A stretch of 64,000 nucleotides of DNA from NCBI GenBank assembly GCA_021234155.1, contig JAJEKV010000047.1:1602494-1666493 (forward strand), written 5' to 3'. The notes below the pieces were generated by a model that was not told the origin of the DNA, searched no databases, and saw nothing but the letters and a program-made list of their open reading frames with translations. The position numbers were made by a program, and so were the translations under genes. This DNA comes from Isoetes taiwanensis (taxonomy: Eukaryota; Streptophyta; Lycopodiopsida; Isoetales; Isoetaceae). This document shows, one piece after another, positions 34,076 to 44,346 of the stretch (the stretch's first letter is position 1; each line of letters starts with the position of its first letter).

Positions 34076-34477
34076 CCAAAGTATTAATTTTTAAACAAAC
34101 AAATAAATTATATAACATTGATTGACGATTCATAATCCCTGAATCAAAATTTACAGAAAACGGCGGCCGCTCTGGCCCTGCACTCCATAGCCTCTGCCAT
34201 CGGTCCCTACTCGGATTGCTCCGAGACAGATTATGCTATTGAGAATAAGGATAAGGAATCGAAGGACCAGAAGATCTTGGACCAAATCTAGTACCAGGTT
34301 GAAAACCAGAGGTGAGATCTATAAAGGATGGGTTGTTCATAATCCTCAAAAGCTAAAGGTTTCAAAATGTAAAAAATCAGCCACCCACGGACTTGAGATA
34401 GGCGGTGTAGATAGCATGCACCGTAGGGCGTTTCTGGGAAAAATCGAGGGCCATGTGGCCATGGCCAAAATGGCGAG

Positions 34478-35445
34478 GGTGTGCTCTCCTATCTCTCTCT
34501 CTCTTCCCTCTCTCTTCCCTCTCTATTCTCTCTCCTCTCTCCTATCTCCTATCTCTCTCTTCTCTCTATCTTCTCTCTCTCTCTCTCTATCTTTCTCTCT
34601 CTCTCCCCTTTCCCTCTTCTCTCTCCTCTTCTCTCTCCCCTATCTCCTCTCTCTCCTCTCTCTCTCTCCCCTTTTCTCCTTCTCTCTCCTATCTCTCTCT
34701 TCTCTCTCCTCTCTCTTCTCTCTCTCTATTTCTCCCCCTCTCTCCTCCTTCTCTCTCCTCTCTCTCTCTCCCCTCCCTCCTCTCTCTCTTCTCTCTCCTC
34801 TCCTCTTCTCTCTCCTATCTCTTCTCTCTCTTCTCCCTTTTCTCTCCTCTCTTATCTCTCCTCTCTCCTCTCTATCTTCTCTCTCTCTCTATCTCTCTCT
34901 ATCTCCCCCTTTCTCTTCTCTCTCCTCTCTCCTCTCTCTCTTCTCTCTCTCCCCTCTCTCTCCTCTTTATCTCTCCTCTTTTTTCCTTCTCTCTCTCATA
35001 TCTCTCTCCTCTCTCCTATTTCTCCCCTCTCATCCCTCTCTCTTCTCCCTCCTCTCTCTTCTCTCTCCTCTCTCTCTCCTCTCTCTTCCCTCTCTCCTCT
35101 CTCTCTCCTCTCCCCTCTCTCCCTCTCCTCTCTCTCTCCTCTCCCTCTCCTCTCTCTCTCTCCCCTTTTCTCCTTCTCTCTCCTATCTCTCCCCTCTCTC
35201 TCTATTTCTCCCCTCTCTCTATCTTTCTCTCTCTTCCCTCTCTCTTCCCTCTCCCCTTTCCCTCTTCTATCTCCTCTCTCTCTCTCTCATCTCTCCTCTC
35301 TCTCTCTTTCTCCCCTCTCTCTCCCATTTCTCTCCCCCTCTATCTTTCCCTCTTCTCTCTTCTAGCTTCTAGAACCTTTCCCTCTTCTCTCTCCTCTCTC
35401 TCTCCTCTCTCCCCTCTCTCTCCCTCTCTCTCTCTCCTTTCCCTC

Positions 35446-35487
<42 letters not shown>

Positions 35488-35915
35488 CTTTTCTCCTTCT
35501 CTCTCCTATCTCTCTCCTCTCTCTTCTCTCTCTCTATTTCTCCCTCTCTCTCTCCTCTCTCTTCCCTCTCCCCTTTCCCTCTTGTATCCCCTCTCTCTCT
35601 CTCTCTTATCTCTCCTCTCTCCTCTCTCTCTCCCCTTTTCTCCTTCTCTCTCCTATCTCTCTCCTCTCTCCCTATGTCTCCCTCTCTCTACCTTTCTCTC
35701 TCTTCTCTCTCTCCTCTCTCTCTCCTCTCTCTCTCTCTATCTTTCTCTCTCTCTCTCTTCTCTCTCCCCTTTCCCTCTTCTCTCTCCTCCCTCTCTCTCT
35801 CTCCCCCTCTCTCTCTCTCCTATCTCCTCCCTCTCTCTCCTCTCTCTCTCTCTCTCCTCTCTCCCATTTCTCTCCCCCTCTATCTTTCCCTCTTCTCTCT
35901 CTAGCTTCATTCTAT
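34478..35915. repeat. 1.4 kb CT-rich satellite-like tract (CTCTCTCC)n
   Basis: Almost pure C/T on the + strand for 1.4 kb, made of CTCTCTCTCC, CTTCTCTCTC and CCCTTTTCTCCTTCTCTCTC units. Higher-order copies are visible: blocks around CCCCTTTTCTCCTTCTCTCTC at 34668, 35161, 35486 and 35632, and a TTTCCCTCTTCTCTCTTCTAGCTTC block at 35346 and 35887. It ends at TTCTAGAAGGTTCTAG. The 380-480 codon open frames across it encode only Leu/Ser/Pro/Phe and are artefacts. It has potential for H-DNA. Confidence 0.95.
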
Positions 35916-35939
35916 AACCTTCTAGAAGGTTCTAGCATC

Positions 35940-36240
35940 ATCAAGGCTTTTAATTAATCAAAGGAATTTCCATTGCCCCAGCCTTAAGTAAATATGGACT
36001 TCCTATTCTTTCAAGAAAAGATTGGTTGGTCTAGTGGTAAGGGTGGGGGGTTTGGGGGGCAATGTCCAGGGTTCAAGTCTATGGTAAAGCAAAAAAATTT
36101 TGTCCACCAAACTTGGGAGCTTTTGAGAGGCCAAGGCCCACGGACGGCCCGGATCAAGCCACGTGGCGCATCCTTATCCATCGATGGGGTGTGAAATACT
36201 CACGGACTCACTCACGGACGTTATTCTTTTATAATATTAG
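35940..36240 (+). repeat. SINE-containing direct repeat, copy 1
   Basis: A segment of about 295 bp, from TTTTAATTAATCAAAGGAAT to CACGGACG-TATTCTTT, is repeated at 36336-36635. It contains GGTTGGTCTAGTGGTAAGG (A-box-like, 36022) and CCAGGGTTCAAGTC (B-box-like, 36066), then a CA-rich linker and CCACGTGGCGC. It has a tRNA-derived head with a unique body, so it is probably a SINE family. Confidence 0.75.
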
Positions 36241-36330
36241 ATTAGACTTGGCCTAGTGGTTGAGGTTCAGGACTGGGGTGCCACAACCCAGGGCTCGAAT
36301 TCCTCCTAAACCAAAAAAAAATTCACACCA
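36241..36330 (+). repeat. Second tRNA-like SINE unit
   Basis: GACTTGGCCTAGTGGTTGAG (A-box-like) and CCCAGGGCTCGAATTCC (B-box-like), followed by an A-rich stretch. It lies between the two copies of the larger direct repeat, and its head differs from theirs. Confidence 0.6.
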
Positions 36331-36335
36331 AAAGA

Positions 36336-36635
36336 TTTTAATTAAGCAAAGGAATTTTCATTGCCCCAACCTTAACTAAGTATGGACTTCATATTTTTTC
36401 AAGAAAAGACTGGTTGGTCTAGTGGTAAGGGTGGGGGGTTTGGGGGGCAATGTCCAGGGTTCAAGTCCTTGGTAAACCAAAAAAAAATTTTGTCCACCAA
36501 ACTTGGGAGCTTTTGAGGGGCCAAGGCCCACAGAGGGCCCAGATCGCGCCACGTGGCGCCTCCTGGACCGTCGGATGGGCCGTGGAATACTCACAGACTC
36601 ACGGACGCTATTTCTTTATTATATAGGAGGATATA
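36336..36635 (+). repeat. SINE-containing direct repeat, copy 2
   Basis: Copy of 35940-36240 with the same A-box/B-box spacing, a nearly identical GGGTGGGGGGTTTGGGGGGC stretch and the same CCACGTGGCGC block. It diverges after ATTATATAGG. Confidence 0.8.
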
Positions 36636-39500
36636 GGATAATATTATCCGTTATATTTATGTATATACAAGAATTTAGCACCGGCAGAGCCGGCGCCCTA
36701 TGCATCCTTGGGAGTTGAACCAAAATACAATTATGACAAAATATATTTTTTAAGACGTCAATATCGCAAACTACAATTCAAGAGCTTTTTTCCTTAAATA
36801 ATTGTACCTTGTTAAGTGAGATACTGGATAACGTATTGTTGGATACCATTGGGCCAAATTAGATGCATGGCAAATCGCTGAAGTCAATAAGAGCTTTTTT
36901 CAATTTCTCTTATGAATAACAATTCAAAATTATGGATGGGTTAATCGACCTACTCTATGACGGGAATATGAAATATATCTTTCAATTAGAAAGCGAGGTT
37001 TATTTTTAAGCCGGAAGTGAAGATTTGATGTTTGGCAAGACATTTCTCAAGAAACTTATTATTGTTTTATGAAAAAGGGTCTAAAATTGTAGATATTGCT
37101 AAATTTGAGAGTGAGGAAATGGAGTTAAAGAATGCAATTAGTTGCATTTTGAAAGCCTCGTAACCCGGGGGGTGCACTCAGTAAAAACCATAGAAAACAT
37201 GTGAGCGTCCGGGAGGGGGGTTTTTGGTGGCCAAAACCGTACCCATATATGGAGGGGGTATTTTTCTTGCTTGAATTCCACATATGGAATATGGTAGGGG
37301 TATATAAAATATGAGGTATATTTTCTTAAGAAATTTTCGTATAAGGGATAATTTCTCTTAACCCTATGCACACACATGCCATATATTTACATTAGGTGCA
37401 CTCATTGGGCCTCATAAGCATGCCTTCGGAATAAAGTTGTATAACTTAGGAAGGTCTTGTATTTAAAAAACCATATTATGTATGTTCCATTATAATATGG
37501 AGCTTTAGAAAGTCCAGACGACCGTTGCACCTGCAAGCTCAGCCGGATCTTCCAAACGAATCACGTTCCTCTGCAAGCAAATGCTTGAACTGAAGAAACA
37601 AATGAGCTTATTATAGAGTATCAAGTGCACTAATGATTGTCGCATTCCATTCAAATATATTAGAGTCATCAACTAGGCCGGCAGAAAAACCATCTACGGG
37701 GTTTATGCAAAGATAAAAATGTCAAAACTACGGATATATTGGACCAGCACTATATGAAATTTTAAATGTACAGCTTGTGAGACCAACAGCAAATACAGCA
37801 TTATGAATGGTTTGACATCAATTATAAATTATCATTCACTAGTTTGTCAATCACAGTAGAGAAGAGAATGCAAGTTAAAGTTGAGACAAATTTGGTCATC
37901 ATCCTTACCAGTAAAGACGATGAGCTTAAGAAAATTAAGAGACCCTCCTGACAACAACAGTTGTTATAGGTCAATCAGATCCTATCAATTCAAAGTTCAG
38001 AAACATTAAGCATGTAGCCCTAAAAATGAGCTATGTCCTATACTTCAATGTGTACATACACCGATCTCATCTAAAAATATATGCATAGCATATTGTCTAC
38101 ATTTGCTCCAAAGGAGCTTCGCAACTAAATTCTACGCATTGCATACGATGAACTTCATTTTAAAGGTATACTTCTACAAAATCATTATGGGAAGATGCCC
38201 TAAGTAATAAGCTTTTCTAGCTTTGTTAATCATCATGGAACTATCAATTAGGCAACAACAGTAACCAGATGGCAATAGAGTCATAAAATATCATAAAGAT
38301 AGGACAAATCAAATCAGCAATTCACATTACCAGGTCTCTAGTGCCAAATGCTGATGATCTTAAAGGCAGGCGAACCTTCCCGTAAAACAATATCATTGTC
38401 TTTGAGCATATGTTGCCACATAATAAGCACGAGTTTCGAAGCAGCAGATAAACAAAATCATCAATTTTGAGATTTGAAGCAGCAGAGAGCAAGTAGAAAA
38501 TCCAAAACAGAGATTATGTAGAAATTAAAGAGAAGGGGCTTGAGATTTTACAGTAGAGGGTGTCGATGTTGGATCTCGGAGACCTAAGAACCCCAATGGC
38601 GATGTCGAACTCCTCTGTAGTGATGTGACCAACCCATTGAATGGACGGATTCAAGGAAGAAAAATTGAAGGGCGAAATGGTTTGATTTTGGGGACAAAAA
38701 AATGAGGATTTTTTAACTGGAAATCTGGAGCAGGGGCTACTGTATGTATAATAGTACAAATTGCTCTATATTTTGCATACACAAAAGGATTGCAGAAGGG
38801 TTGATTTCTCTATCATTGAGCTGTGCTTCCAGAACACCTAACCCTTTTTATCTCATCACGTAGATTCCATCCATGGGCATGTTGCAAATCTGCTTTCCAT
38901 TTACATCATCATGCACATTCTGTTCATATGCATGTTGCAAATCTGCCCCCCTCTCCTCCCCCCTCCCCCCTCCCCCCCTTTCCTTTTTCTTTTGTCACAA
39001 ATCTATATCTTGCATAATAATAATGCAGCCTGTTATTTCTTGAGCTCCTTACCAAGAATATCTCTGAAATGAACAACAGTTTAGAATTTAAGGAAGTTAG
39101 ATAGCTCAAAGAAAAAAGCAAAACACAACTTTCCTTGTATTGAGGGCGCCCCTAGACATCTTTGAGTGCCGAAGTGACAAAATCCTGACAGCTGCCCTTA
39201 CCCGACATAACTCCGAAAAAAAATTTATCTCAAAAAACTCGCCGGTCTTGTTAAACCAGCCTTTGCTAATAAATTTCAGTATCTTTGCCGGTGCCGTTTA
39301 ACAATTAGCCGATTCAGGAATTTTGTTGTAGAAATACGGTGGGAGCATAGCCATGGCTTCAAACTTGCGCCCATGTCTTGCCGAAAAAGAACCGTACAAA
39401 AACGTAGATAATTCCAAAAACCAATTTTACTTTGCATTTTTTCCGGAAAGTAGATATATATAATTCGAAATGACCCTTTTTGGAGCCGGGTTTATTTCTA
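36636..39500. other. AT-rich intergenic region, no gene recognised
   Basis: No coding block was recognised. A - strand frame at 38514-38759 (81 codons) has no known similarity. The stretch 38940-38985 is C/T-rich (CCCCTCTCCTCCCCCCTCCC). GGGGGTATTTTTCTTGCTTG and related phrases at 37250 resemble the foldback of the dispersed repeat only weakly. Confidence 0.45.
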
Positions 39501-39504
39501 ATAA

Positions 39505-39592
39505 TCATATATGGATAATACTAAAGCCAAAATTAAATGATAGTTTGTGCGCTATATATAATACTAAAGCCAAAATAAGATGATAGTTTGCG
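39505..39592. repeat. Tandem duplication, ~46 bp unit
   Basis: ATACTAAAGCCAAAAT-A-ATGATAGTTTG(T/C)GC occurs at about 39518 and 39562. Non-coding. Confidence 0.85.
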
Positions 39593-40078
39593 CACGATCT
39601 TGCACGTTGATTTTAGAACTTTTGGTGTATACCGTTAGATTGTAAAATCAGTTGAAAAGTGCCAAATGAAGAGGCACGCTAGATTGTAAGTATAGTATTT
39701 GGATGCATTCTAACATCAACTCTTCCTCTCCAATGATGTCTTTAGTCGATTTGGATTGTTGTCTACTAACGGAATTACGATATATATTATGCCTTTAAAT
39801 TGCGAAGAAAAGTGACAGTACAGGAAAAAACTTCTCCCCTCTCCATGGCATGAGTTATCTTATACGACCTTTTCAGCTAATAGGGCAAGTACATGCCGGA
39901 TTTGGCATGGGCAAGGTGGTCAGATTTGGCACGGATTTGGCACTCATGCAACCACAATGGTTGCTTCATAATTTGAAGGTATTGGATTTGCTATTACCTA
40001 CAAGAAATACGGTTTCGAAATTGCCTGATGGTCCTTGCCTTGCGAAAATTAGTCTGTCACATTTGCCTGGATGAGATT
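39593..40078. other. Intergenic, weak coding-like frame
   Basis: A 74-codon + frame at 39850-40074 includes NLKVLDLLL and LPDGPCLAKISLSHLPG, a pattern faintly like a leucine-rich repeat. It is too short to be called. Confidence 0.2.
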
Positions 40079-40258
40079 TGGTTCCTATACATAGCATGCA
40101 AGTTCCTGCTTTCATACTACAGATTTTTATGGTACGTACTTTGAGATTCTTGGTCGCTGCACCTACACAAAGTCCTGTAAAATCAATGAAGACTGACTCA
40201 GAGGTCCTTAGGAAATGGACCTACTCGGAGCTAAGTTAAAGATTTGTAGATGTTCTAT
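40079..40258 (+). repeat. Direct repeat ~180 bp, copy 1 (copy 2 at 40986-41164)
   Basis: Both begin TTGGTTCCTATACATAGCAT and end GTTAAAGATTTGTAGAT-TTCTAT. They are 907 bp apart with only scattered substitutions. The region between them is non-coding. Confidence 0.93.
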
Positions 40259-40985
40259 TAATAAAATTGATGGGTTAGCCTTATAAGATTGTTTCAAATT
40301 CGTAGGGTATTTACATTCCATGAAAATAGAGGTTAATAATTCAAGAATGCTTGCTTTGAGATGGGTCCGACAATAGAGAAACACCGCAACCCCATACTAG
40401 AAGCAGCATTTATGGGTACGACATATTTACCAAGCACGGTTTCAGATGGAAAAATGATCTGAAGAAAGTAAGTTGACAATTCTAGATATTTCCAACGAAA
40501 CTACATCACAACTTGATGAGTCTTTTGGCTGTTGTAGATCAATGTTAAAGCTGCAGAACCATTGAAAGATCCCCATCAAGAATATCCGAACTTTTTCTGA
40601 TTTGGAATGGACTCTTGAGGCAGAAGCACGAACAAGGGCCAATAGGCAAGGTTTTACTATGGACTATTTATTCTTTCTTTTTGTTTTCTTTTCCATAACT
40701 ATCTTCTTTCTTGAGTTCCAGGCAAGAATTTGTTTCCTCAAAGGATTATGTGGAGCATGCAAGCTCCTTGCATGTGGACTTGATCGAAGAGCTTAAGGCA
40801 TTGTTCATGCTTCCCTTGTTAATCGCAACAATGAAGAAGTAAGCTCATGCATTTATAGTTTTTAGTTCGTGTCCATGCATCTTTAGTCAATCGAAAGACA
40901 ACAAGTTAGCATGTAAGTTAAATTGAAGGTTCAGAAAAAGTGGATCTCATCAATAGTTACATCAGACAAATACTGTTAGATATTT
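40259..40985. other. Sequence between the ~180 bp direct repeats
   Basis: AT-rich and without a recognised gene. A short frame at 40602-40796 (+) has no similarity that I recognise. Confidence 0.35.
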
Positions 40986-41164
40986 GGTTCCTATACATAG
41001 CATGCACGTTCCTGCTTTCATACTACAGATTTTCATGGTACGTACTTTGAGATTCTTGGTCGCTGCGCCTACACAAAGTCCTGTAAAACCAATGAATACT
41101 GACTCAGAGGTCCTTAGGAAATGGATCTACTTGGAGCTAAGTTAAAGATTTGTAGATCTTCTAT
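40986..41164 (+). repeat. Direct repeat ~180 bp, copy 2
   Basis: See 40079-40258. The LINE fragment begins (as poly-T) immediately after it. Confidence 0.93.
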
Positions 41165-41171
41165 ACATGTA

Positions 41172-41920
41172 ATAATTTTTTTTTTTTTTTTTGAAAGATC
41201 AGAAATATATTAATTGGTGCTCATCAATTACATACGTATGCCAAGTGATATCATACACCTACACAACATGTTTGTTTATGTAGGGATAACCACTTAGCTG
41301 TGGATTTGAAGCTTTTACAGGAACGATAAAAGAGAGTCGTGGACTTGAGAAGCCCACTCCTCTTCTTCAAATGCTATAAGATATTGGCGGATCTTCTGCT
41401 TTAAAGATGGCCCTAGGCTATTGAATGAATATACTCTTGGGAGAATACTAATTTTCTCCGCCTCTTCCATATTAGCCATATGAGCCATCCTTTACATAAG
41501 TTCAGAGCAACTTTCCGTTCAGTTGGCCAAGATGATGGATATAAGCCTAACAAAAGCTCTTTGTGTGGTAAAGAGGTCCCAAACACTTCCTTCACTTGTT
41601 CCCATACTGGACGGAGTTCTACACAATGCATGAAACAATGTTCAATTGTCTCTGCTTCCAGGCCGCACATTGGGCAACTCGGTGAGACATTAGAGTTGAA
41701 CTTATTTACTAATATGTTGACCCCGACTACTCTATGAAAGATTTGCCATAGTAGTGTGGATACCTTTGGTGGCAAGTGGCTCTTCCAGACCCATTTCCAT
41801 ATTTGACTGAGTTGGTCATCTTCTGCTGTTACCTCCCATTGGGTATGAAGACTCATCGCTTCGTTCACATGCAGAATCTTGTATGCCTTCGACACAAAAT
41901 GTTTTTTTTATCAAGGTTTT
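41172..41920 (-). mobile_element. 5'-truncated LINE, C-terminal zinc-binding region
   Basis: On the - strand an open frame from 41895 to 41413 encodes about 160 residues with an RT zinc-binding domain (zf-RVT): WKWVWKSHLPPKVSTLLWQI, then SPSCPMCGLEAETIEHCFMH and C. The CPMC...EHCFMHC ligands are intact. The stop is at 41413. A 3' UTR of about 220 bp follows to a poly(A) tract (poly-T at 41172-41190 on +). The endonuclease and RT core are missing, typical of 5' truncation. Unlike the elements at 26 and 52 kb it has a plain A tail, so it is a different LINE clade (L1-like). It abuts copy 2 of the dispersed repeat. Confidence 0.85.
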
Positions 41921-43803
41921 CACGAGGTTTTCACGCGCTTAAAAAATACCCTGCATGTCTCATGAAGAGATATCAGAGTTTTTTTAAATTCTGGACAAGA
42001 TACACATTGGCAAGTCGATAGTGTTATTTGGATTTGGATTGCAATCATAATGTATAGAGTTGAAAGTTGTTCTTGTTTTCTTTTTAACGATGGGTTTGCA
42101 GTGCAATTACAAATTAGAATGTGGAAGGTTGGAGGTTGCAGGTTTGCAGTTTGTGCTACAATTTCATCCAGGCAGCAGGTACTTGAACAGACCCCAGGCA
42201 TGCGCTGGGCAGAATATTGGTCATCCTTTGTGTGTGTTGAATCCCACAGTTAATGATGCATATGTGCTTGCATGTTTTTGCTTATAGAGATTCTAATCCA
42301 TCAGTGTGGCAAGTGCCCATTTTTTATTGCTATAATATGCTTCTAATTTGCTAGACTATCAATTATGATACTAAATCATTTGAGTCGATTTTGTCATAGT
42401 TGTCTAGTAGTTTTGTATATCTGTTGCAGAAATAGTATATAGGAAAAAAGGTTGCTACAACTTAACTTTTGACGAACTAAATCTAGTATGAGATTTGTGC
42501 TTTTTATCATAATATATCGATTATAAATATTGAATTGATGTTAATGAAATAACATCATAGCTTAAACTCTGAGCCAATTGTCTAACTTCCCTAAATATTG
42601 GAAGTGATGCTAGCGTTAATATCTTGTCAACTAGGAAGTCATTGCCTAGTTCTTTGCAAAGTGAAATGCAACCTTTGTTACACTAGACAGAGAGGCACTT
42701 CCATTTGCAGCTCAGTTTAAGTGGATTATAACGTACCTTTTCTATCCTTGGTGTTAATGGAGTAAACTGTTATGATGAAGCTAATGAGAAGGGAGTAGAT
42801 TTATTTTTGTTTTATATCACGAGTCACATCTTATAATGTCTCTTGCTATGCCTTATGTTGTGGCTCGTAATAAAAGAATATGTATTTAGCATGTTGCACA
42901 AACAAAATTTCTTATAACGGATGCCCTGTGTACATTTTAAGAACATTTTCTTTTGTGCATACTACAATATCTCACACAATGTCTAATAAAACCACCAAAG
43001 ATTTTGCGAGCGAAATATTGGCTCCCGGAAGGAGGTTGGATTCCAAAAAACGGCGAGCCGAATACGTTGTGCATAATTATTATAGTTTATTATGAGAATC
43101 AAATTTATTGCAGTAACGCTGCGTGGCGTAGATGGTTAGTTCATTTGGTTTTCAACTTCCTTGTGCGAGTTTGAACCCATCTTTTAACATTTTTTAACTT
43201 TGGGGGTATTCGACTTGTGGAATAAGTTTTACCTTTGGGGGTATTCGACTTGTGGAATAAGTGTGCATGCCGAAACCACGAGTCTAATACCCCCTATTCC
43301 ATGAGTCAAATACCCCCCTGGAATTCAAGTCCAAATGGGAAGCCAATAAATGCACCGAGGTTCATATCATTCTTTAGCCGCCTTCATCTACCCTTCCATC
43401 TTCTCCTTTCTTCTAATTCCCCACTGTTTCCCTCAAGCCTGCCCTACTGCTAGTTTTTTTATTCTTTCCTTGTCCATGATTTGTAAGTGGATTTTGGTCC
43501 TACTCTAATCACTTTTTCAACTCTAGTCACTTTGTAACCAGATCCAATACCCCTTGATCCAAACTGGCAGAGGAAATGCGATCATTTCAAGAAGTGAAAC
43601 GGCAAAATCTGTCTCTCAACCATCACACTTTAATTGGCAGCCTCAACAGAAGGTACAGGGCAGAGTGCTCTGTTTCATCCGCTAGAGCAATAGCCTAAGC
43701 AGAAGCAAAGAAGAACAAAACCAAAGAAGATGAGGAACTAAGCACGGAGAACCACAAAGAAGCCAAAGAGAGAAGCAACTAAGCCGGTTCAATGACGAAA
43801 GAA

Positions 43804-43942
43804 AATGAATCCGGGACACCTTCGTTTTACAGCCCCCCTACATGACGTGGCATGGATCCAGACCATACAATTTGCAAATCAAGGGCTGACATAATGCCAC
43901 ATCAAAGGGGGGGCTGCAAAACGAAGACTACCCAATGAATCC
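43804..43942. mobile_element. MULE-type MITE, 121 bp, with 9 bp target-site duplication
   Basis: The element 43813-43933 is flanked by perfect AATGAATCC repeats (43804-43812 and 43934-43942). Copy 1 of the host repeat has a single AATGAATCC at 27222, the empty site. Terminal inverted repeats are about 27 bp: GGGACACCTTCGTTTTACAG plus CCCCCC at the left, and on the opposite strand GGGTAGTCTTCGTTTTGCAG plus CCCCCC at the right. A 9 bp duplication is the hallmark of Mutator-like elements. It has no coding capacity, so it must be mobilised in trans. Confidence 0.9.
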
Positions 43943-44128
43943 AATCACCCAATTCCTGTATGTGACAGCGGTAATGGCCCTGCTCATTGCTGCTGATAGA
44001 AGAATTAGATCCCCAATTTCTTTGTGTTGGCCGCCCCTTTGATAGTCACTCCAATACCTATCATCGGTAGAACGAATAGATGAGAGACACACGGAAATGG
44101 ATCACTTTTACATCCAAATAAAGAAAGG

Positions 44129-44158
44129 AAGGAAGTATATTTTAACGTCTGCGGAGGC
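44129..44158 (-). mobile_element. Minimal LINE 3'-end stub
   Basis: The - strand reads TCCGCAGACGTTAAAATATA then CTTCCTTCC. This resembles the 3' end of the 5 kb LINE (TCCGTGGACGATAAAAGTACCTTCC) and of the 61.6 kb element (GCGGACGTTAAAAAT). Copy 1 of the host repeat lacks it at 27410. It looks like an extremely 5'-truncated insertion of about 30 bp. Confidence 0.6.
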
Positions 44159-44346
44159 CAATCCGACGGCCATAACTTAGAAAACATTAAAAAAAAACCC
44201 TGAGTTGGAAACTTAATGGTCACCCCTAAATTGTTGGAAAAGGCTTCCACGTATAACGAGGAAAAGTAACCTATAAATATGTACAGACAAAAAAAGGCAG
44301 AGAAAAGAGGCGAAGAGGACAGCGGCGAGCAGGGGAAGCTGCGTCC

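Larger units (their letters stand above)
41935..44190 (+). repeat. Dispersed repeat, copy 2
   Basis: Second copy of the sequence at 20375-21621 plus 26595-27440. It is continuous here, without the 5 kb LINE. It carries two additions absent from copy 1: the MITE at 43813-43933 and a LINE-tail stub at 44129-44158. The foldback is at 43195-43325. Both copies are on the same strand and 21.5 kb apart. Confidence 0.93.

Noticed and set aside
34233-35904. Long open frames (up to 483 codons) in the CT tract
   Set aside because: Only Leu/Ser/Pro/Phe/Tyr from a CTCTCC repeat; all three frames are open, so there is no coding signal.
39850-40074. NBS-LRR resistance gene fragment
   Set aside because: The leucine pattern covers a single partial repeat and no P-loop or other motif is nearby.
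20375-44190. Interpretation of the 2.1 kb dispersed repeats as LTRs of one retrotransposon
   Set aside because: The 14.5 kb between them contains unrelated gene relics and SINEs, with no PBS after the first copy and no polypurine tract before the second.
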